11,159 nucleotides of DNA. Source: Proteobacteria bacterium UBA1847 (lineage in GTDB: Bacteria > Pseudomonadota > Gammaproteobacteria > Steroidobacterales > Woeseiaceae). Shown here piece by piece: positions 5,598 through 11,159 of this stretch. Both the position numbers and the translations under genes were made by a program. The notes beneath the pieces are model-generated. The model was not told the origin of the DNA. It was given only the letters and a program-made list of their open reading frames with translations, and searched no databases. The stretch covers positions 1 to 11,159 of the forward strand of contig DDIP01000432.1 of NCBI GenBank assembly GCA_002338605.1, written 5' to 3'. How positions within the stretch are numbered: the first letter of the stretch is position 1; each line of letters opens with the position of its first letter.

Positions 5598-6461
5598 ATG
5601 ACGAAGCTTCGAAACCAATTTTTCTTCCTGATGTTCCTGCTGGCAGCATCCGGCAGTAATGTACTGGCGGGCGATGTCGACCTGCAAAGTATTTTTCTGT
5701 CATCAGCAAGGCACACGGTCCTTGCTCAGAATAAAGACGTGGCCTGCACGATGCAGTACGACCCGGTTTGTGGCGCCGATGGCCAGACGTACAGCAACGA
5801 ATGTGTCGCCGGCGCCGCCGGCGTCGACATCGCGAGCCCCGGTATTTGCAGCGACGATGGCGAAGACGGTTGTCCTGAAATCTTCGACCCCGTTTGCGGT
5901 GAAGACGGCAACACCTATATCAACGAATGCTTCGCGACCCGGTCACAGGCCAAAGTGGCTGGCCTGGGCGCGTGTACGCCCAACGGCTGCCCGAGTTACG
6001 AAGAACCGGTTTGCGGGATGAACGGACGCACCTTCATCAATCGCTGCGAGGCGGAAGCCGATCGCGTACTGGTGCAGCGCAAGGGAGTGTGCGACGTCGA
6101 CAACTGCCCGGAAGTGTTTGCACCGGTGTGCGGCGAAGATGGCGTTACTTATAAGAACGCTTGTTTCGGCGAAAAAGCCGGTATCACGAACTTCACCGAG
6201 GGCCTGTGCAATGTCCGGGCCTGCCCAAGATTGTTCGTGCCGGTCTGCGGCGTCGACGGTGTCACCTACGGAAACGCCTGTTTCTCGGAGCGACGCGGCG
6301 TGTCAATCGAGTACGCCGGTGTCTGCGAAAGCCTGGGCGAAAATTGCGATGCCGAATACTTGCCGGTCTGCGGCATGGATGGCGAGACCTACGATAACGA
6401 ATGCCAGCTCGACAACGCAGGCGTCGACAAGGCGTATGCGGGAGAATGCGTGGGCGACTAA
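5598..6461 (+). CDS. Secreted protein with six tandem Kazal-type protease-inhibitor domains
   Basis: The 287-aa protein has a signal peptide (1-24, cleavage after SNVLA) and a short linker. Six Kazal-like domains then fill the rest: 50-84, 92-126, 131-165, 170-204, 209-243 and 250-284. Each shows C-x7-C-x10-C-x14-C with PVCG and DG.T(Y/F)..(N/R).C signatures. All 24 cysteines keep this spacing and no others occur, except none is available for the classical first and fifth positions, so the C1-C5 disulfide is lost in every domain. Kazal domains block serine proteases by a canonical loop. Taking the second residue after the first Cys as P1 gives Met, Glu, Ser, Glu, Arg and Ala. Domains 4 and 5 are the most alike, suggesting a late duplication. 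It follows yibQ on the same strand and ends 3 nt from the convergent ATPase gene. Inhibition itself is inferred from fold. Confidence 0.88.
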   Translation: MTKLRNQFFFLMFLLAASGSNVLAGDVDLQSIFLSSARHTVLAQNKDVACTMQYDPVCGADGQTYSNECVAGAAGVDIASPGICSDDGEDGCPEIFDPVCGEDGNTYINECFATRSQAKVAGLGACTPNGCPSYEEPVCGMNGRTFINRCEAEADRVLVQRKGVCDVDNCPEVFAPVCGEDGVTYKNACFGEKAGITNFTEGLCNVRACPRLFVPVCGVDGVTYGNACFSERRGVSIEYAGVCESLGENCDAEYLPVCGMDGETYDNECQLDNAGVDKAYAGECVGD

Positions 6462-6464
6462 CGC

Positions 6465-8858
6465 CTACCAGGCCGGCTTCAAACGCCCGTCCTCGTCATT
6501 GGTATACGGCAGCCACACGAGGCCCGTAACGGCAACATGAATATCCGTGCTCTTGGCGCGCACGACGATCTCGTCGAGCTCCTCGGTCTGTGCATCGAAC
6601 GCGGTATCAAGTGCGGCAATCTCGTCTTCGAGCTTTTCGTTGAGCGCGGCGATATCCGATCTCACCTTTTCCGCTGTGGCTTTCGCACGCTCCACGTCGG
6701 CGGCTTCCTTGCGTGCGCTGCCGGCCGTCTTGATCGCCGTTCCCATCTTCGACGCTGAGGTTGCCGTGATGCGCTTGCGGCCAAGCACTGCACCCAGTAT
6801 CGCCGTCCCAAAGGAAATGGCGGTGTCGAGTTTTTTCTTGGTTGACTGTTCTTTTTGCACGGCGACCGTTTGCTCCGCGCGCATCAGCCGGCCTTCGAGT
6901 GTCGCCACCTTGCTACCATAGCGTTTCCGCAACTTCGCGATTTCGAGATCGCGTTTCTCACTCGCGGCATCCTGCAGGCGCGCACGGAAATCGCCTTCCG
7001 TCTCACCTGCCGTCGATGTCAGCCGGAATCGCTTGCTGCGATACAAGGTGATGTTTTCGTTCTGGCGCAGCCAGCGTTTGTAGTCCTTCGCCCAGCCGGC
7101 GTAAGCGCGCGCGTTGTCCGCGGCTGCCGCACACTCGGCGTACGTTGCACCCGCTTCGCCCTTCTTTTGCAAGTCGGAGATCGAGCAATCCAGAGTTTCG
7201 GCATTGTCCCAGTCGATGGCGACCGGGCCGGTGTCGAACTCAACCGTGTGCAGCACACAGCGTTCATCTTCAATGTTGTAGCGCGCACTGGCGAAGGCAA
7301 TATCGCCCCCGGCGACCAGGCGCGGATGATAGACAATCTCCTCGCCGTAGGCCGGAACGAAATACTGCTCGATCGTCGGGCTCAGCGTGGGTGCCATCGC
7401 CTTGCTCTTGCGCTTGGGCTTCGACACGGCTTTGGTGGCAGCGGCAACCTGCTTTCGCACCTTCGACATCAGTGTCCGGATGTGATCGCGCGTCAGCGGT
7501 CCGGCGAGATAGGACATCACCCAGCGCGTGCCGAACACGACCGCTTCGTTCTCATGCACGTTGTGAAGCAGGAAACGCCGTTTGCCAAGGCCTGCAATCG
7601 TTCGTTCCATCGCGCCCTTGTCGAATTTTCCGCCACTCGCGCCTTCGAGTCCTTCCATGACGCGCGCCTTGTCGCGTTCGGTTTGCATGCGCCCGATAAA
7701 CCAGGTGCCGGTGTTCGACAGACCCTTGTAATCGAGGTCGACCGGGTTCTGTGTCGACAGCACCAGCCCAAGGCCGTAGGCACGCGCCTGCTTGAGCAAG
7801 GTCAAAAACAGGGTCTTCGATGGCGGATTGGCAACCGGCGGCATATAACCGAAGATCTCATCCATGTAGAGAATCGCACGCAGGCTCGACGTGCCCGGTT
7901 GTGCACGCATCCACGCGATGATCTCGTTCAGCAGCATCGATACAAAAAACATGCGCTGCGAATCATCGAGATGCGCGATCGACATCACTGAGATTCGCGG
8001 CTTGCCTTCCGCCGTGTAGAGCAAGGACTTGGCGTTCAGCGCCTCTCCCTGCATCCAGGCCTCGAAGCCCGGCGCCGCCAGCAGGTTGTTGAGCCGCATC
8101 GCGAGCGCGAAGCGATCCTTGGCCGGGAAGAACGAATCGACGTTCATCACGCCGACCTTCGTAATCGGCGGGTTCTGAATCTCACCGATCAGGCTCGGCA
8201 CGTCGAGGCTGCGGCCACCTTTCCAGGCATTGTCCAGGAGGCGCGAAATCAGTATGTGCTCGCGACTCGCCACCGGATCGGCGTCAATACCGAGCAGTGT
8301 CAGTATGCCGGTCGCCGTCGATTGCACACGCTCGCGGTAAAGATCAACGTCATCAATCAGTGCCTGCTCGGGCGCACTGAAAGACTGCAACACCGAAATC
8401 GGCAGCCCGGAGTTGCTGCCCGGTGTGTAGATCGCGAGATCGACATTGTTGCGCAGCTGTTCGATGCGCTTGCCCGTCTGCCCCCACTCGCCCAGTCCCT
8501 TTTTCCACAGCGCCGCCTGCCCGGCGGCGAATTCCTCGGGCGACTGGCCCTTGTCACTCGCCGTGCGCGTATTGATCCACGGCAGGAAGTCGTCGGGTGC
8601 CAGTTTCGGGAAAGTCAGCAACAGGTTACCCATGTCGCCTTTCGGGTCAATGGCGATCACCGGAATATGATCGAGTGCCGCCTCTTCGAGAATACCGATG
8701 CCAAGGCCGGTCTTGCCCGAACCGGTCATGCCGATGATCACGGCATGCGTCGTCAGGTCCTTGGAATCGTACAGGACGAGGTCGTCGGTCAGTTCGTCGG
8801 CGTCGCTGTCGTAGCGCTTGCCGAGATAAAACGCGCCAAGTTTCTCGAAGTCCATCAT
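6465..8858 (-). CDS. HerA-like P-loop ATPase with coiled-coil C-terminus
   Basis: A 797-aa ATPase of the HerA/FtsK superfamily (DUF87/DUF853-like). The N-terminal half carries Walker A GMTGSGKT (43-50), IDPKGD (70-75), Walker B RAILYMDE (327-334), the sensor-like STQNP (368-372) and an Arg at IGR (388-390) that could be an arginine finger. The second half differs. It has a linker rich in Lys/Ser/Ala (470-490), a mixed alpha/beta region to about 615, then two heptad-rich charged helices (about 625-672 and 715-768) separated by a small hydrophobic stretch with GTAILGAVLG (684-693), and a conserved-looking end, VTGLVWLPY. HerA proteins pump or unwind DNA, usually with NurA nuclease or another partner; no nuclease is encoded here. 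Translation starts 9 nt after the transporter stop, so the two are one operon. The cellular role is unknown. Confidence 0.85.
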   Translation of the reverse strand: MMDFEKLGAFYLGKRYDSDADELTDDLVLYDSKDLTTHAVIIGMTGSGKTGLGIGILEEAALDHIPVIAIDPKGDMGNLLLTFPKLAPDDFLPWINTRTASDKGQSPEEFAAGQAALWKKGLGEWGQTGKRIEQLRNNVDLAIYTPGSNSGLPISVLQSFSAPEQALIDDVDLYRERVQSTATGILTLLGIDADPVASREHILISRLLDNAWKGGRSLDVPSLIGEIQNPPITKVGVMNVDSFFPAKDRFALAMRLNNLLAAPGFEAWMQGEALNAKSLLYTAEGKPRISVMSIAHLDDSQRMFFVSMLLNEIIAWMRAQPGTSSLRAILYMDEIFGYMPPVANPPSKTLFLTLLKQARAYGLGLVLSTQNPVDLDYKGLSNTGTWFIGRMQTERDKARVMEGLEGASGGKFDKGAMERTIAGLGKRRFLLHNVHENEAVVFGTRWVMSYLAGPLTRDHIRTLMSKVRKQVAAATKAVSKPKRKSKAMAPTLSPTIEQYFVPAYGEEIVYHPRLVAGGDIAFASARYNIEDERCVLHTVEFDTGPVAIDWDNAETLDCSISDLQKKGEAGATYAECAAAADNARAYAGWAKDYKRWLRQNENITLYRSKRFRLTSTAGETEGDFRARLQDAASEKRDLEIAKLRKRYGSKVATLEGRLMRAEQTVAVQKEQSTKKKLDTAISFGTAILGAVLGRKRITATSASKMGTAIKTAGSARKEAADVERAKATAEKVRSDIAALNEKLEDEIAALDTAFDAQTEELDEIVVRAKSTDIHVAVTGLVWLPYTNDEDGRLKPAW

Positions 8859-8867
8859 GTGGGTCGC

Positions 8868-10403
8868 CTAGCTTGCCGGGTACGTGTAGCTCGCCTGAAA
8901 GCCGAGGGGCAATCCGAGCGCATAGTAAATGATCAGGAACGCAGTCCAGGTCACGATGAACCACAGGGAATACGGCAGCATCATCGCTGCCAGCGTGCCG
9001 ATGCCGGTGCTCTTGACGTAGCGCTGGCAATACACGACCACCAGCGGGAAGTACGGCATCAACGGCGTAATGATATTGGTGCTGGAATCACCGACGCGAT
9101 AGGCGGCCTGTGTCAGGTCCGGCGATATGCCGAGTGACATCAGCATCGGCACGAAGATCGGGGCGAGCAAGCCCCACTTGCCACTGGCCGAACCGACGAA
9201 CAGGTTCACAAAGCCGGTCAGCAACACGATGCCGACGATCAACACCGACGGGAACCGGTCGAGGCTCTTCAGCAGCTCGGCGCCTTCGAGTGCCAGCAAG
9301 GTGCCGAGATTCGACGCACCGAATGCGAAAACGAACTGCGCGATAAAAAACATGATGACGAGGTAGTAAGCCATGCTGTGCATGGCTTGCGTCATACCCT
9401 CGATCATGTCTTTCGAGCTCTTGAAATTGCCGGAGGCGTAACCGAATACAATACCCGGCAACAGGAACAGGAAGAAAATCAGCGCGACGATCGAGCGCAT
9501 TATCGGCGCACTAAAGCTTGCCAGCGCACCCTTCGCATCACGCCACGGCAGCCAGTCAAACGCGATGGACAGGCCAAGGATAACCAGGCCGCCGACCATT
9601 GCGATCAAGGCCCAGCGGAGGCCCTTGCGCTCGTTGTCCTGGAGTTCGTGCATCTCCGGCAGACCTTCGGCGTCGCCGTCGATTTCGAGCCCGGCTAGAC
9701 GCGGCTCGACAACCCGGTCGGTGATGTACCAGCCGAGGCCGATGATCAGCAGCGATGAGGCTGTTGTAAAGAAGTAGTTGTTCAACGTGTTGACGGCGAT
9801 GTTCGGGTCGAGCAGCTGGGCGCCACTCTGCGTCAACTCCTGAAGCAGGGGGTCCAGTGAACTCGGAACAAAGTTGGCAGAAAATCCACCGGACACGCCG
9901 GCAAATGCCGCGGCGATACCGGCCAGCGGATGGCGGCCGGCCGCGTAGAAAATAACACCGCCAAGCGGAATAACCAGCACGTAACCGGCATCAACGGCCG
10001 AGTGCGAAACAATGCCGACCAGGATTACCATCGGGGTCAGCAACCACTTCGCGGTGACATTCAACAGAGCCCGGATACCGGTGGTAATAAAGCCGGAGTG
10101 CTCGGCCACGCCGATACCGAGCATTGCAACGAGTACAGTGCCGACGGGGCCAAACGTGACGAAGTTTGTCACGAGCCCGGTCAGGAAGGTCGTGAAGGGA
10201 CCGCCGGCGAGTTGATTAATGACCTGTATGGGTTGCCCGGACCGCGGGTCGACCACGTCGAAACTTATATAGGACAACAGCCACGAAAGTATCCAGACGA
10301 TAAACAGCAGGCCGACGAACAGCATCGCCGGGTCGGGCAGCTTGTTGCCGATGCGCTCTACCGTGCCGAGGAAGCCGCCGGGCGCAGTATTTTGATTGGA
10401 CAT
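8868..10403 (-). CDS. AbgT-family transporter (p-aminobenzoyl-glutamate type)
   Basis: Inner-membrane transporter of 511 aa (E. coli AbgT is about 510) with roughly ten or more hydrophobic segments starting near residue 26. Family motifs are present: a cytosolic N-terminus then KLPDPAMLF (21-29), SHSAVDAGYVL (133-143), SGGFSANFVPSSLDPLL (171-187), FVGSASGKWGLLAPIFVPM (402-420) and RVGDSSTNIITPLMPYFPLV (436-455). The last two are the helical hairpins that line the substrate site in MtrF and YdaH structures. Members take up p-aminobenzoyl-glutamate, a folate breakdown product, or export sulfonamides; which of these applies cannot be told here, because no abgA/abgB peptidase subunits are nearby. 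A strong AGGGGAA site precedes the ATG by 5 nt. It lies between the peptidase-like gene (41 nt upstream) and the ATPase gene (9 nt downstream). Confidence 0.95.
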   Translation of the reverse strand: MSNQNTAPGGFLGTVERIGNKLPDPAMLFVGLLFIVWILSWLLSYISFDVVDPRSGQPIQVINQLAGGPFTTFLTGLVTNFVTFGPVGTVLVAMLGIGVAEHSGFITTGIRALLNVTAKWLLTPMVILVGIVSHSAVDAGYVLVIPLGGVIFYAAGRHPLAGIAAAFAGVSGGFSANFVPSSLDPLLQELTQSGAQLLDPNIAVNTLNNYFFTTASSLLIIGLGWYITDRVVEPRLAGLEIDGDAEGLPEMHELQDNERKGLRWALIAMVGGLVILGLSIAFDWLPWRDAKGALASFSAPIMRSIVALIFFLFLLPGIVFGYASGNFKSSKDMIEGMTQAMHSMAYYLVIMFFIAQFVFAFGASNLGTLLALEGAELLKSLDRFPSVLIVGIVLLTGFVNLFVGSASGKWGLLAPIFVPMLMSLGISPDLTQAAYRVGDSSTNIITPLMPYFPLVVVYCQRYVKSTGIGTLAAMMLPYSLWFIVTWTAFLIIYYALGLPLGFQASYTYPAS

Positions 10404-10407
10404 GCCA

Positions 10408-10414
10408 TTCCCCT
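10408..10414 (-). promoter_or_regulatory. Strong ribosome binding site of the AbgT-family gene
   Basis: AGGGGAA on the minus strand, 4 nt before ATG 10401-10403 (about 6 nt from the GGGG core). It fixes the transporter start and is the best Shine-Dalgarno sequence in this operon. Confidence 0.6.
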
Positions 10415-10444
10415 GATTCTTGTTGTTTTGTGAATATTACTTGA

Positions 10445-11159
10445 TTATTGAATCAATTTGATCAGCGAGCGCCACTGGCGTTCCAGCTCGTCGATGGAAT
10501 GGCCGGTTACCTCGTCAACAGGCGCACCGCTGTAGATCGCGAAATAGTTGTCGACGTCGAAGTTCTCAACAAGGTACTGCGTAAACGAGCCCAACTGCAG
10601 GTAAGCGAGCCGACGTTTGTCCGGATCGTCGTTGACACGCCGGGCCTGGTCGCAATCCGCGAGCGGAATCAGCTCGCCGACATCCTTCGCCAGCGCCGCA
10701 GTCGACACATGCAAGTCGGGGCCAAATGACGGGTAGTTCACCAGCGGACCGAATTTCTGCTGCAGGTAGACAGCGAGTCCGTCGTCGTAAAAGCGATTGC
10801 GGTCCTTCCGATAGGCGCTCTCGGCAAGCACATGCGTTATCTCATGCACGATGCCGAAATCGCCGCTGGCCAAGGCGTTCTCGGCAACTGCATTTCGAAC
10901 GCGCAACTCCGGCACAAAAATCGTCATGCGCTGTTGTGTTGGCGTGTGCTTGTCCGGGTCGATCAATACGCGTATCTGCTCAACCTTTAGTGGGCTCTGA
11001 AATTCTTCTGCCTGGGCGAGCCAACCGGAAACTCGCGTGATGGCGTCATCGACCTGCGCGACTACCGCGTCGACACCCGCGGCCGGCAACGACGACATAT
11101 GAACGACCGTGAATCCTTCATATTCGGCCCGGACGATCTCGTCTGCCCCGGCACACAAG
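10445..11159 (-). CDS. Secreted zinc-metallopeptidase-like protein (HEITH motif), 5' end outside the window
   Basis: About 238 residues are visible. The N-terminus is cut by the window edge, and the TTG at 11156-11158 is probably not the true start. The first residues, LCAGADEIV, look like the end of a signal peptide, so export is likely but unproven. Residues are numbered from that TTG. HEITH (105-109) gives two histidine zinc ligands and a catalytic Glu. The downstream segment NRFYDDGLAVYLQQKFG (121-137) corresponds to the EGLA helix of MA-clan gluzincins, where Glu is the third ligand; here it is Asp126. AYLQLGSFTQYLVENFDVDNYFAIYSG (185-211) matches the GSF...YL region of peptidase-MA-like proteins. 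The protein may be an active peptidase with an Asp ligand or a decayed one. It lies upstream of the transporter with a 41-nt gap, probably in one operon. Confidence 0.7.
   Translation of the reverse strand, partial: LCAGADEIVRAEYEGFTVVHMSSLPAAGVDAVVAQVDDAITRVSGWLAQAEEFQSPLKVEQIRVLIDPDKHTPTQQRMTIFVPELRVRNAVAENALASGDFGIVHEITHVLAESAYRKDRNRFYDDGLAVYLQQKFGPLVNYPSFGPDLHVSTAALAKDVGELIPLADCDQARRVNDDPDKRRLAYLQLGSFTQYLVENFDVDNYFAIYSGAPVDEVTGHSIDELERQWRSLIKLIQ

Noticed and set aside
4612..5709. A 365-codon open frame on the minus strand opposite ctpA and yibQ
   Set aside because: It is antisense to well-motified genes, shows no family motif or signal, and is typical of high-G+C shadow frames.
6462..6464. 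A shared terminator between the convergent Kazal and ATPase genes
   Set aside because: Only 3 nt separate the stops, and I see no stable hairpin with a T-tract across the junction.
6855..7991. A 378-codon open frame on the plus strand inside the HerA-like ATPase gene
   Set aside because: It is rich in Arg, His and Gln, with no recognisable domain, and lies opposite conserved ATPase coding sequence including Walker B and sensor regions.

Overview
The window is about 60 % G+C by eye and is packed with genes. It carries a gammaproteobacterial chromosomal backbone: a yibN-grxC-secB-gpsA operon on the minus strand, divergent from an envC-ctpA-yibQ operon on the plus strand. E. coli has nearly the same neighbourhood (yibN-grxC-secB-gpsA opposite gpmM-envC-yibQ). 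The source is therefore most likely a free-living, probably aquatic or marine gammaproteobacterium outside the Enterobacteria. The lineage is an inference from gene order and protein flavour, not a database match.

Layout. Positions 7-2245 (minus) hold a rhodanese-like membrane protein, glutaredoxin 3, the export chaperone SecB and glycerol-3-phosphate dehydrogenase GpsA. This set covers thiol/sulfur chemistry, protein export and phospholipid precursor supply. Positions 2246-2352 form the divergent promoter region. Positions 2353-5526 (plus) hold EnvC (activator of cell-division amidases), a CtpA-type periplasmic tail-specific protease and a YibQ-type divergent polysaccharide deacetylase, which together form a cell-envelope and division module. 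Positions 5527-5597 contain a short GGGG/CCCC inverted-repeat element. Positions 5598-6461 (plus) hold an exported protein of six tandem Kazal-type protease-inhibitor domains. Positions 6465-11159 (minus) hold a second operon read right to left: a secreted HEITH zinc-peptidase-like protein (cut by the window edge), an AbgT-family transporter and a large HerA-like P-loop ATPase with a coiled-coil C-terminus.

Most notable points. (1) Two genes of the yibN operon have no ATG/GTG/TTG start that would leave the protein intact. gpsA appears to start on ATA inside a TAATA stop/start overlap, and grxC on CTG inside a CTGA overlap. In each case an ATG is expected at that exact place, so the sites are either truly non-canonical, translationally coupled starts or sequence errors. 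(2) The Kazal protein has 24 cysteines with the identical 8-11-15 spacing in all six domains. The C1-C5 disulfide is missing throughout, and the predicted P1 residues differ (Met, Glu, Ser, Glu, Arg, Ala), which suggests a multi-headed inhibitor. (3) The peptidase at the right edge has Asp where the family usually has the third, Glu, zinc ligand.

There is no stretch longer than 300 bases without a gene. I see no tRNA, rRNA, CRISPR array, insertion sequence or prophage gene.
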